DNA from: Sipunculus nudus
Taxonomy: Eukaryota; Annelida; Sipuncula; Golfingiida; Sipunculidae
Length of the DNA stretch: 64,000 nt
NCBI GenBank assembly: GCA_026874595.1
Contig: CM049321.1
Span: forward strand, 12,881,479-12,945,478
Direction of reading: 5' to 3'
Part shown: piece by piece, positions 49,971 through 61,228 of the stretch
Layout: every line of letters starts with the position of its first letter
How positions within the stretch are numbered: position 1 is the stretch's first letter
Notes under the pieces: model-generated
Told to the model about the DNA's origin: nothing
Databases searched by the model: none
Seen by the model: only the letters and a program-made list of their open reading frames with translations
Made by a program: the position numbers and the translations under genes

Positions 49971-50989
49971 GGGGAAAAAATAACAAGTGAAAAATGTCTG
50001 TCATTAAAGCGCAAAAAGCATTTTTCTCTTACTGAATGATATCAAGTCATAATTTTCAAGTCTGTCACTTAAACTAGTGTATTGTTCACATGCATTCACA
50101 AATTGTACATATTTCAGCTGAACAAATAAAGTAAATAAAACAAGTTGTAATATAACTTACAACAGTTTTGCAAGCTGCCCCACCTTATAAATTTCTGTCA
50201 TTGGATGCATATTATGCATACATCAAAACAACCCGTCAGGTCTGTGCAGTGACCCATACCATATACACACATTCACTGAATGACAGAATTAACTGAATCA
50301 CAGACACTCTGCTGACATTTAACAATCTCAACTGAAGACTAAAAAAAAATTCTGTTCACCGATTATATTTTGTTCTCTTTTATTATTTTTACTTCCATGA
50401 TTATATTCTAATGATAATTTATGCAAAATAAAGGTAATGTTCCATAAATACACTGATGCATAAAAACTAACACTTTAAAGTCTATCCTTTCTCTTATATT
50501 TGCCCGGTGAAGCTCTTGCACTGATGATATATTTTCGTACACCACAATGGTAGGGGCAGCCATGTTCTGCACCCATTGTAAATTGGATATGTAACAATCA
50601 TATGCCCCTAAAAGCCGACTATCACAATTTAGTCTATAAAACTGATTACCAAACCCTGAACTACAGTTCTGACAGTCTCTATTGATACCACTGACCTTAT
50701 CTTGTTAATATTCTTCAGTGTTAGGTACATACTGCTGCTGGTACATGTTCTTTATGCTTCATATGTTTGTCCATGTACCGGCAATATCCAAGATTTCTCA
50801 CAGCAGATGTGCATATAAAGTTATTTTCTCCAATTCTAACAGAAAACTCAATGAATTCTGTTAAACTGTTGTTGTGTTTGGAACTTCCTGACAATATACA
50901 TTCTGTCTTATCATCAAGGAGTTTAAATAAATTAATCTGCATTCAAGTTCCTACTTTACTAAAAAAGTTTACTAAGGTTTTATTAACAT

Positions 50990-52057
50990 CATTCACAAGT
51001 GACTACATGTATACGCCTAAATCAGAGAAGTACGGGTGAAGTGGTGATAGGATATAGAGGTAAACGCCACCTGTCATATCAACAAAAACATCAATCCAAG
51101 ATGTATACACATGCAAAATTTCATGTGGATAAGTCCAACCACTGCAGAGATATGCATGATTTTATCCCCAGGCAGACAGATGGACCCTGTGCAAAAACAG
51201 TTGCAGGTGCGGCCACAAGTTTTGGGTATAATAAAGGGCTATGTTAGACCAATACACATGCAAAATTTCAGGCTGATATGTCAAACCAGTCCTGAGATAT
51301 TAGCATGGTTGTCTGGAGCATAAACAGGGAGGTAGGTGGCGCTACCTGTCACAAAAATGGAAAACTATCCAAGATGAATAAACATGTAAAATTTCAGCCC
51401 AATCGGTCAAACAAGTCCTGAGATATCAGCATGGATGTCTGCACTGCAAATGCATAGGTAGGTGGCCCCACCTGTCATATCAACGAAAATCTATCCAAGA
51501 TGTATAAACGTGCAAAATTTAGGAGGAAAAGTCCAACCACTGCAGAGATAATGGTATGCAGGATTTTATCCAAAGGCAGATAAACAGATGGCTGCTGTGC
51601 AAAAACAGTTGAAGGTGGCGCCACAAGTTTTGGGTATGTTAAAGGGCTATGTTAGCCCTATACATATGCAAAATTTCAGGCTGATCCGTCCAACCAGATC
51701 TGAGATATTAGTATGAATGTCTGGAGCGTAAATGGGGAGGTAGGTGGCGCCACCTGTCACAAAAATCGAAAACCTATCCAAGATGAATAAAAGTACAAAA
51801 TTTCAGCCTGATTGGTCGAACGAGTCCAGAGATATGGGGGTTTATGTGTGAACACAGACCCACAGATGGATGCAGAGCGCAGAGGAAAGGTCAGAGGTCA
51901 AAACAAAATAAGGACGCAGTTCACATGTGACCGAACATAATCCTAGGTTTCGTAAAATTCCACCCAGCTGTTATGGAGATGTTCTCCCAACACCTACGTA
52001 GCGGCGGGGGGCTGAAAACATAGTATCTGCAAAACTCTGTTTTGGCAGATACAATTA
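50990..52057 (+). mobile_element. Family A element, copy 3
   Basis: The left end ACAAGTGACTACATGTATAC with GCCTAAATCAGAG and the right end AACTCTGTTTTGGCAGATAC are inverted ends as in copy 1. The GGTGGCGCCACC palindrome and its variants recur near 51334, 51459, 51616 and 51741. Confidence 0.8.
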
Positions 52058-53984
52058 CAAAGACCACTATGGATTTATATATATATATATACAGGACTTG
52101 AACATCTTTTTTCAAAATTAAGGTTCTCTTACTGAATGTATTCATTGATTGTAAATCATTTGTTGGTGGAGGAAATTCCAGTAGACTGGCCCTGTCCATG
52201 AAATGGTTAAGACTTAATTAACCCCACCATGAACTTTACATGACCTTAATAGCATATTCATTTAATGAATAATCATGAGAATAACTGTTCCATGCAGCCA
52301 ATCAGATCACCGATATTACTGTAAACAGCGAGTCACCTGACCATAATATAATCTGCGTAATTTGTGAGACCTCTCCCAAACATAACATGTGTAGTATGTA
52401 CCAGTACCCTTGTTGGCACGTTTTCCTGATTATTTTTTTATACAAATTAGACAGTATAAACAGTTCTAGGCAACAGGTTAGGGCTCCGGTGGTGAGGTCA
52501 ATTGTTGCCTCTGACTGAGAAATCAAATGTTCTCTCATGGTCTTGTAACACTTAGTGCTAGTAATGCCACCTTGCAGCAATGTAATAATCAAAGGTGTAA
52601 CGTTGCATGGAATCATTTAATATTTACACATTTTAGTAGCAAACAAAAATACTTAGGCCCTGGCAGGGCTAAATTTCAGCTGAAGGGACAAATGTGGAAG
52701 GGACAGGGAAATGAGGGGCCTGTGGGGGAAATCTACAACACCTTTACTCACCTGTTAATTAATACAACCTCCCTTGGTTACCTGAAGGTTTCTTACATAT
52801 ATTTTCTCTCATGAGGGTATGTGTTATGAGGTCGATAGCATCCAGACTGAGGTCATATATAACAACCTCCCGACCTTTAAGTCCCGTGTATACAAGCAAG
52901 GACCAGTAACTGTGTCTGGTTGGCTTTCAGCCGGACTGGGCTTACATACAAGGTCGCTGATCATAAGAACCTTGCTACATTCAGATCGTCTCTGGTCTAT
53001 CGAACACCATAACCTATTTATATAACTGAGTATTACAATGCTCGCCCGCTATAGCAATGATAAAAATTTATGATGCATTCACCAGATGCACAAACAGTGA
53101 AACATGTACTTATATATCAGTTAAGCAATCCTGTTAATAACTGCATCAATTGACGAGAATACAGAGAACACTTGTTTAATAGTCATCCTGGTTGTTCTTT
53201 CCATCTGCATTGTGAGTACATAAGCATTATGTATACATATAATAGCAGGGTTCAATTCTAGCTGGGCCTTGACCCCTTAGTGTGATTTTTCTCTGAAAAG
53301 CTCACTTAACCTGTTGTTTAATGGGCCTAAAAGGCTACTCAACCTTTGTAGCAAATTAATTTAATAATGTTCAATCTTCAAATGTTAATTATTTATAAAT
53401 AAAGGTAACCCTTATTACCAACTCTCAAAAGTCAATAAAACACAAGTAGGTTAACTTCTCCAACTTTCTGGTGTTTAATTATCATCTGTGATCATTTTTG
53501 TAATACAGAGTCATTTATACTGAATTTATAAAGCTGATTTTTTTCTGAGACCAGATTCTGGAATTCTTAATAAAATAATTGTGATAAGAAAATTCAGAAA
53601 ATTTTAGATTTACCACAGGCTTTTTTTGAGTATCCAACAGAACACACTGTTCAATATAAGAGAAGGCTCATCATTTCATGTTGATTAGGCCTGTTAATTA
53701 AAATCATAAATGGAGCCTTAATTTTGTAATATCTCTATCTATCCAGTTCTCTCTATATATATAGTGAATCCCTGAGGTTTCCATCAAGGACCTTGAGGTC
53801 TGAAAATAACTGAAATTATATATACCTTAACTCTCAGCAAAATCTGGATTACATTAATTAAACACTGATGCCTTACTTCTGGAAAATCCTACAAGTCCCA
53901 AATTTCATTCAATGGACCCATGGGTCACATCGCTAAGCTGAATTTTGGAAAATTTTAGCAAATGCAAATATACTTATTTCTTTT

Positions 53985-54026
<42 letters not shown>

Positions 54027-54138
54027 AAATAATAACTGATAAACCCGGTATACCAGGCTTTATACCGGGGTTGGGGAGATGTAAAATTAACTGACCGGAG
54101 GAATGTTGGGTCACTTTTTTAACAAATAAATATAAAGA
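52058..54138. other. No gene recognised
   Basis: AT-rich DNA with a family C-like left-end motif (GGACCCATGGGTCACATCGC) near 53914 and (AT)n at about 53989-54021. Short open frames at 52302-52814 on both strands show no family likeness. Confidence 0.5.
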
Positions 54139-55593
54139 AACTAGAATACGGGTAGTCAACAAACCACTATGTGTATGAGTTGGACGGGTGAAGTTAGGCA
54201 TGGATTGAGTGGCAAGGGGAAATAGAGATAGGTGTGTTTCATATTAGCATGGATGTCTGCAGCCGAAATGTGTACATTTAGGTTGCACCACCTGTCACAA
54301 AATCCAGAAAGTTATCCAAGCTGTATACAATTGCAAAATTCTGGGTAGATAAGTCAAACCACTGCTGAGATAGGAGTGATTTTATCTCATGGCAGACAAA
54401 TGATGTACACCGTGCAAAAATGGTTGCAGGTGGCGCCACCAGTTTTGGGTATGATAAAGAGCTATGCGAGATCTATATACATGCAAAATTTCAGGAGGAT
54501 ACGTCAAACCAGTCCTGAGTTATAATCCTTTATGTCTGCAGCCTGAATGTGAAACTAGGTGGCACCACCTGCCACAAAATAGAGTAGGCTATCCAAGATG
54601 TATATGCATGCAAAAATTTAGGCAGATAAGTCAAACCACTGCTGAGTTATGAGTGATTTTATCCCACGGGAGACAAGCAGACAGATGCTGTGCAAAAATG
54701 GTTGCAGGTGGCGCCACCAGTTTTGGGTATAATAAAGAGCTATGTGAGATCTATACACATGCAAAATTTCAGGAGGATACGTCAAACTAATCCTGAGATA
54801 TGAGCCTGGATGTTTGTAGCCTGAACGTGAAAGTAGTGGCGCCAACTGCCACAAAATCGAGAAAGCTATCCAAGATGTATATAAATGCAACATTTTATGC
54901 AGATAAGTCAAACCACTGCCAAGATATGAGTTATTTTATCCCACGTCAGACAAACAGATAGACGCTGTGCAAAAATGGTTGTAGGTGGCATCACCAGTTT
55001 TGCATATGATAAAGAGCTATGTGAGATCTATATACATGCAAAATTTTGGCCCAATCAGTCAAACGGTTCCTGAGATATCAGCTTGGAGGCCTGCAGCGTG
55101 AACATGAATGTAAGTGGCGCCACCTGTCATAAAGTCTAAAAAAGAAATATCAAAGACATATAATATGCAAAATTTTAAGTGGATAAGTCAGACCACTTAT
55201 TAGGTCGACTTATTAAGTCCAACCACTGAAGAGATAGATGTGATTTTAACCTAAAGCAGATGAACAGCTGGACAATGTGCAAAAATGGTTGCAGGTGGCG
55301 TCACCAGTTTTTTGTATACTGTAGGTTCAGAAATATTAGTTGGGATTTTATTTTCGTGGTTTTCGTGGATCAAGATAATCCACGAATTCATGATTCCAAC
55401 GATCAAAAAATCACACGGTCAGAGGATATACGGTATCTCAACGGCAGCTGGTGGTCGACTTTATATTTATAATTGTTACCGCTGGCTGAATTTTCAATAA
55501 AGATACAAAAATTGTTTATTACTTTTTTATGATTGTTTTTGATACAATCATTAAATGCACTAAATTGCTTTTCGTAAATTACTATAAAAATAC

Positions 55594-55899
55594 GGGATTT
55601 ATAAATATTCTTTTGTCAATTAAATTTTTTCCCCTGATAGCGTACGAACACGGCCCCCTGATATCTTTACAATAAAACAATATCAAAGTATAATTTAAAC
55701 TGAAAACGTATTTTCCTCTTATCAGCATTTCGGATGAAAAATTCAAGGGATTTATAAATATTCTTTTGTCAATTAAATTTTTTCCCCTGATAGCGTACGA
55801 ACACGGCCCCCTGATATCTTTACAATAAAACAATATCAAAGTATAATTTAAACTGAAAACGTATTTTCCTCTTATCAGCATTTCGGATGAAAAATTCAA
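55594..55899. repeat. Perfect 153-base tandem duplication
   Basis: 55594-55746 and 55747-55899 appear identical, from GGGATTTATAAATATTC to GATGAAAAATTCAA. Since 153 is 51 codons, one minus-strand frame stays open across both copies and encodes a 51-residue repeat, but nothing else suggests it is expressed. Confidence 0.95.
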
Positions 55900-56017
55900 G
55901 AACAATACCACATTTCTGTCGAGCAAAGTGGTAGTTCTGACACGCCAAGAACGGTACACAAGTTCCAATCTTCGTAACCATAGCTACCGAGGCACGGCTT
56001 TTTCGGGGTATAGGGAC

Positions 56018-56190
56018 ATATCGGCCGCCGTCGACATCGGCCGCCGGCCTCAAATGAACCATATCGGCCGCCGGCGCCCAGCGGGACGCAATATCGGCCG
56101 CCAGCTGCAATTGCCCACAGGCCTGTATTAACTCTGTCAAGTCAACCATATCGGCCGCGGAAAGAATTAGGCTACCATATCGGCCGCCGC
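56018..56190. repeat. Cluster of six ATCGGCCGCC motifs
   Basis: ATCGGCCGCC or ATCGGCCGCG occurs near 56020, 56036, 56063, 56093, 56150 and 56179 in otherwise unique, CpG-rich DNA inside the 2.8 kb element. Spacing is irregular, so this is not a simple tandem repeat. Confidence 0.85.
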
Positions 56191-56657
56191 TTCCTCATTA
56201 TACGTTTCATTGGATAATCTATAGTCTCTCTCTCTCTCTCTCTACATGTATGTATATATGTACATATCAATTTTCATTCAATATTTTATATGAATTGAAG
56301 CTTTTTTTATTCAGTGTGACCACGAGCATTTTGCAAACGTTTTCAACTCCACCTCAAACACGCACAAACTCCCAATCGGAAAAAACGACAAATTACAGTA
56401 AATACACATTTATTAACAGAAATGACAATAACCATTACAAACACTGACCAAAACTACTGCATGATAAAGGATCACAGCAACATCTCAATAAACTATATAT
56501 ATATATCACAATACTTCTACGCTAAAATCCAACCCAATAAAATCTTACTAAAACGTGTGAACACAAGAAAATCTTGGTACTAATATTTACAAAGAATATT
56601 TACAAAAGAATGTAACAATATACATGGAAAACATTAATCTCATTTAAACCCAAGGAA

Positions 56658-56660
<3 letters not shown>

Positions 56661-56734
<74 letters not shown>
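56661..56734. repeat. (TA)n microsatellite
   Basis: About 74 bases of uninterrupted TA. A (CT)n run lies near 56227-56243. Confidence 0.95.
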
Positions 56735-56735
<1 letters not shown>

Positions 56736-56818
56736 CTAACTAAAACCAACTTACTGATACGCATCATCATCACCTCTACATAAAACTAATATAAAAGCAC
56801 ATGAGAAAAAAAAATATA

Positions 56819-57241
56819 TCACAGCGAATATTTATACATGTATCTCACAAGATTAAAAAAAAATAAGAAAAACAATAGCCAGGCGATCACTTGCTGGTCC
56901 TCTTGCTGCTGCGGCTCGTCCGCGGGTTGCAGACTTGGTTTTGGGCAAACCAATCTGCTACCAGCAGCCAAGAGAGAGGTTGCGCTCCGCTCCCCATTCC
57001 CATACTCTCTCCAAAATAAACAGAGTCGAGTGTTTACGTCACGGCTTCTGTGTGACAATATCCTGGAGACTTGCTCCCTTGACACTAGTTCTGCTGTCAT
57101 ATTCACAACCTGTGCCTCCTTGTGCAGCAACTTGACCAAACGGCCAAGTCCCTTTCTTCCAGTGCTGAGGGTTCGTGGAAGGAACCGAGGTCTTCCGCGT
57201 ACAGACTGGCGTCCTGTGCCTGTGTTTCCTGTGGGGCTGAA
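56819..57241 (-). other. Second long minus-strand frame overlapping the cargo, product unknown
   Basis: Open for about 140 codons in a different frame from the repeat-coded ORF. The middle (GRLVKLLHKEAQVVNMTAEL, then VSREQVSRILSHRSRDVN) has a helical, protein-like composition. There is no start codon with context at its beginning. A CAG at the end of a pyrimidine-rich run near 57230 could be a splice acceptor, so this may be a downstream exon. No domain recognised. Confidence 0.3.
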
Positions 57242-57604
57242 TTAACTGCTTCCTCCGGGGCTTCCTCCACAGGTTCGGGCTGATGCAGGTCTATGAGGGC
57301 TGCAGTGGTTGTTTCCTCCGGGGTCTCGTCTACAGGTTCGGGCTGAAGCAGATCTATGGGGGCGGCAGTAGCTGCTTCCTCGATCCGGGGTCTCGTCTAC
57401 AGGTTCGGGCTGAAGCAGATCTATGGGGGCTGTAGTAGCTGCTTCCTCCGGGGTCTCGTCTACAGGTTCGGTCTGAAGCAGATCTAGGGGGGCTGCAGTA
57501 GTTGCTTCCTCTTGGGTCTCATCTACAGGTTCAGGTTGTTGTTCTTCACCTTCGGCGGAATTCTCGGCTGGCGATGTCGCCATCTGTCGGCAAGGCTGGC
57601 ACAT
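57103..57604 (-). pseudogene. Repeat-coded acidic reading frame broken by a 4-base insertion (element cargo)
   Basis: From ATG at 57604 (or 57583, MATSPAENSAEG) the minus strand encodes units of 21 residues, each like PEPVDETPEEAATTAPIDLL: rich in P, E, D and T, probably disordered. Five units are seen (57245-57550, 63 bases each). Bases 57382-57385 (GATC) are extra compared with sister units and shift the frame, which then stops at 57242. Without those four bases the frame would run 165 codons to a TGA at 57103-57105. No known family. It is CpG-rich and unlike its flanks, so it may be a captured host sequence. It could also be intact if the insertion is a sequence error. Confidence 0.5.
57245..57550 (-). 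repeat. 63-base tandem repeat, five units
   Basis: The unit GGTCTCGTCTACAGGTTCGG, then CTGAAGCAGATCTATGGGGG and a TAGCTGCTTCCTCCGG block, repeats every 63 bases. The third unit carries the extra GATC. Confidence 0.92.
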
Positions 57605-57774
57605 CCATTCAAGCTACCCTTCTCTGGCCGCCTCTCATATTCCACAACTGACACTCCTGTATTACATGTGACTACCGCCTAGATAAAAAAAAGTTAAAAA
57701 CCTTCATGTGGACGGTCCCGTTTATTTTTTTCCTCCGGTCAAGTGATGATTTACGTTTTCTGTTAACTTGGTGT

Positions 57775-57845
57775 GATCGGGTGTTATAACTGATAGCCGA
57801 TGTATCGGGTGTTACAACTAACAGCCGATGTATCGCCCGGCACGT
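57775..57845. repeat. Short direct repeat with TAGCCGATGTATCG
   Basis: GGGTGTTATAACTGATAGCC and GGGTGTTACAACTAACAGCC each precede GATGTATCG, two units about 32 bases apart inside the 2.8 kb element. Confidence 0.8.
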
Positions 57846-58318
57846 GTCGGTCACGGCTGATTAATTCTTTGTTAGGCTCGGGTCGGGCGGAGCATGTTTG
57901 TTCAACACTGACCTGATTGACCGCGGTACAGGCGCACCGTGCGATAAGCATCTGAGCCAAACCACCTGTGTACATCGGGCTCGTCTTCCTTGCGCACATG
58001 GAGGTATTAATAACCATAATTTTCTAAAGTTTTCTTTGTCTTTCCACGAATTCAAATACCCCACGATATGCGTTTTGTACAAAAACAACGAAATTTTAAG
58101 CCCACGATATTATCTGAATCTACAGTAATATAAAGCTATCCAAAAGCTACAAACAAACAAAATTTCAACCAGATCAGTCAAACGGTTCCCGAGATATGTG
58201 GGTTTATGTGTGGAAACAGATGCACAAATGGATGCTGGGTAGAGATGGAAAGGTCAGAGGTCAACCAAAAATGAGGGCATAGCAGTTCACATGTGACCCG
58301 ATCATAATTCCGAATTTT

Positions 58319-60208
58319 AAACATGGGACCCATGGGTCACTGTGCTCAGCTGAAGTTGACCTTGAAGGTAAAAATCTAAAATAATATCAAATGGAGATGA
58401 AGTATAAGAGGAAGAGGTAATAAAGGCCATGGATGGTTTATATGATTGGTTTGTATTGATGAGCAAGAAATTGTTGCAAATAATATTTTGTAACCTGACC
58501 ATGTGTTTCCTAATGATGAAACTGAAGCATGTGAGCAGTTTGTGAACAAATGATCTGTACTATTACCATGATCATTAGTTGGCTTTTTTATTAACTGTTG
58601 ACATTTCAGTAGTTTACACATTTGTTCAACTGAATCTATGTTTTTGTATAATATATATTATTAAATATATATGTATTTTTTATGAAATGTATACAGTTGA
58701 AATATAACTAATTAACAAAATAAAACAGGGCAAACAAAGCCTGATCTCAAATTTTGCTGAGGCAGGAAAATAATAAACAAATGTTTGTATTAAATCCTCA
58801 TTTTTTTATCACATCAATTTTTTTTTAATTTAAGTTTATATTTCTATACATTTCCAATATAACATATATATCTGAATATTAAAGTTGATTCATAATTCTC
58901 AATTGCATCATCATAAATCTCAATCTTGTCAGATAACACCACATCATGCATACAAATGTTTATTTATTTTTTACCACAAAAATTATCTTTTAAATCTGCA
59001 AAACAATAAATATCTAAAAATAATACCTGATTTAGATTTCACAATTTTTTATTGTGTCTTTATTTATCTATAATGTGCTTCATATTTTATAAATTTAAGC
59101 ATACTGATGGGTTCAATTATATTTGTTAAAATCATTTAAAAAGAAAATTGATTTCTTTAAAAATGCTACATTACACAACATTGCATCTTCTGGATTACAC
59201 CTTGAATTACTTTTTCAAGGGGAGTTTTTGCATATTGGAGTGGAACAGCATTACAATTAAGGAGATACAGTGAAAACAATAACAATTACTGCATAACACT
59301 TGGTGGGTTGGGTTTGCAAGGGGGGGGGGTGATTGGGGTGGTGATACGAAAATAACTGTACACCTGTCACAGCAGGGGATCTCCCCCAGTGACTGTAACA
59401 AATCAGAAACCCTGGCACTGCTGACTTCCAGTGACCTGGAGTGGGACCCTGCATCTGTAATCTGTAATCAAAGCAAATGACTACAATAGAGCCTCAAGAT
59501 AAAAATCAATAACTAGCTTAATTTTCAAGCTTTTATTTTCAAATTTCAGATTTAAACATATTAAATATTTATGTTTACATGCTGTGAAAATTAAATCAAT
59601 GGTACTTACAGGAAAAAAAACGTGCCATGGTCAAAGTTGGGCAAAATTTAAGCTACTGATTTTATTTTTATGCTAATAACTTCAAAAATTTGCAAAATTC
59701 AGATCTAATTTTGGGTAAACAATTGAATCTTAATTACACATAGTTATATACTTGGGAAAATAGACTCTAGTTTCAAAATTTTCCATGTTAAGTGAGTAAA
59801 TATTTTTCCTGATTTTTTAACAAAGTCCATTATGTTTGGGCCCATAACTTAAAGAATTTATACCTAACAGACTTAATTCCTGGGATGTACATAGGAACTA
59901 TATAGAGAAATATTTATGGTAAATATGAGGAAAAACAGATGAGTGGTTTTGATATCAGGCAGTCCTGAAGTGTGAAAATAGGATTTTAATAAAAAATTGA
60001 GGTTTTTCCTTAATTTTTTCAAAGGAAGGAAGTTGCAAAGACCCAGTTTTCGGCTCGATAGGAGACCTTGGGGACATTTAACATTATGCTGAATTTTGAA
60101 TTCCTAGGTCTTATGGTTTCAAAACGTGCCACATCTACGGACGGACGGACGGACGACTGACAATGGACCACGACTATAGCTCAGATGACTTATACTCAGC
60201 TGAGCTAA
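58319..60208 (+). mobile_element. Family C dispersed repeat, full-length copy of about 1.9 kb
   Basis: The left end has GGGACCCATGGGTCACTGTG then CTCAGCTGAAGTTGACC. The right end has GGACGGACGGACGAC, CGACTATAGCTCAGATGACT and ACTCAGCTGAGCTAAAA. It splits family A copy 4 and is collinear with 62765-64000. The exact boundary is uncertain by about 10 bases. No transposase or reverse transcriptase seen. Confidence 0.8.
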
Positions 60209-60374
60209 AAATTCTGCCCAGTGGTTACAGAGGAGTTCTCCAAAAACCTATGCAGCAGCGGTGGCGGCGGCGTGCAACTGGAAACGTAGTATCCGCAAAA
60301 CTCTGTTTTGGCGAATACAAATATAGAATCAGTTTCAATAAGAAATGTTGTAATTTGGTCCACCAAACTTGTCA

Positions 60375-61228
60375 GTAGAGCTATGCAAGATCTATACTCA
60401 TGTGAAATTTCAGGGCGATATATCAAACCAGTCCTGAGATATTAGCACTGATGTGTGCAGGGTAAACGTGAATGAAGGACGGGCCATCTGCCACAAAATC
60501 AAGAAAGCTATCCAAGATGTATACATATCCAAAATTTTAGGCAGATAAGTCTAAAGATATGAGTGGTTTTATTCCACAATAGACAAACAGAAGGATACAG
60601 TGCAAAAATGTTTACAGGTGGAGCCACCAATTATGTGCATGATAAAGAGCTATGTGAGATCTATACACATGCAAAATTTCACTGAGATGAGTCTTACCAA
60701 TCCTGAGATTTAAGCATGGTTGTCTGCATCATAAACGTAAATGTAGGTGGTGCCACCTGTCTTGAAAGAAGAAAGCTATCCAGGATGCATACACATGCAA
60801 AATTTCTGGTAGATAAGTCCCCAACTGCAGAGATATGACTATGAGTTATTTAAACCCAAGGCAGTCAAACAGATAGACGCTGTGCAAAATGGTTGCAGAT
60901 GGCCTTATCAGTTTTTTGTATGATATAAAGCTATCTTAGAGCTACAGTCATGCAAAATTTCAGCCTGATTGGTCAAACGAATCTGAAGATATGTGGGTTT
61001 GTGTGTGAAAACAGAGGCACAGATGGACAAACTGCAGAGAGGAAAGGTCAGAGGTCAATGCGAAATGGTTAGGCGCCAGTTCACATGTGACCCGATAATG
61101 GGGTCTCATTTCGGAAAAATCGGTCCAGTGATCTCAGAGAACAAATGCAATGATCATTGATGGCTGTGGAGACAGCTGGACCCGGTCAAAAACATCCGTA
61201 AATCTTTGTTCTGGAGGATACAATTAAA
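60375..61228 (+). mobile_element. Family A element, copy 5, left-truncated
   Basis: Begins within a unit (TAGAGCTATGCAAGATCTAT) and ends TTTGTTCTGGAGGATACAAT, a diverged right end. Palindrome variants lie near 60612 and 60745. It provides the uninterrupted site for the 2.8 kb insertion in copy 4. Confidence 0.75.

Larger units (their letters stand above)
46945..50985. other. Region upstream of GPD2 exon 1, no gene recognised
   Basis: Contains SINE S2 copy 2 and a repeated GAGGTCACATGACACAC-type block near 48160 and 48890. It also contains (AT)n near 49139-49166 and a family D partial copy near 49850-49970. The first noncoding GPD2 exon may lie here or further right, but I could not place it. 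Confidence 0.5.
55319..58125. mobile_element. 2.8 kb TIR DNA element with TA duplication and a CpG-rich cargo
   Basis: The left end CTGTAGGTTCAGAAATATT and the right end's complement CTGTAGATTCAGATAATAT are inverted repeats. Further inside, both ends share CCACGAATTC. TA duplications lie at 55317-55318 and 58126-58127. The empty site is visible in family A copy 5 (TTTTTTGTATGATATAAAGC near 60911), which confirms both edges. Inside are a 153-base duplication, a CGGCCG cluster, a long (TA)n and a repeat-coded open frame. No transposase was recognised, so it looks nonautonomous. Confidence 0.85.
54141..60320 (+). mobile_element. Family A element, copy 4, split into three parts by two insertions
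   Basis: The left part is 54141-55318, the middle part 58126-58318 and the right part about 60209-60320, ending AACTCTGTTTTGGCGAATAC. The three parts are collinear with family A copy 1 (15.3-16.2 kb) when the two inserts are removed. The left part has GGTGGCGCCACC-type palindromes near 54431, 54707 and 55116. Confidence 0.85.

Noticed and set aside
55820-56149. Minus-strand frame through the CGGCCG motifs
   Set aside because: The alanine-aspartate repeat in the product is just a translation of the DNA motif cluster. Spacing between motifs is not in multiples of three throughout.
56838-57245. Plus-strand open frame of 135 codons, the longest in the window
   Set aside because: It overlaps minus-strand frames in CpG-rich DNA where stops are rare. 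It has a cysteine- and serine-rich low-quality start and no domain. The minus-strand 63-base coding repeat is a better explanation of the region.
58319-60208. Family C as a Helitron
   Set aside because: The right end GCTAAAAAT has a nearby palindrome, but the left end does not begin TC and the right end does not fit CTRR followed by T. No Rep/helicase was seen.
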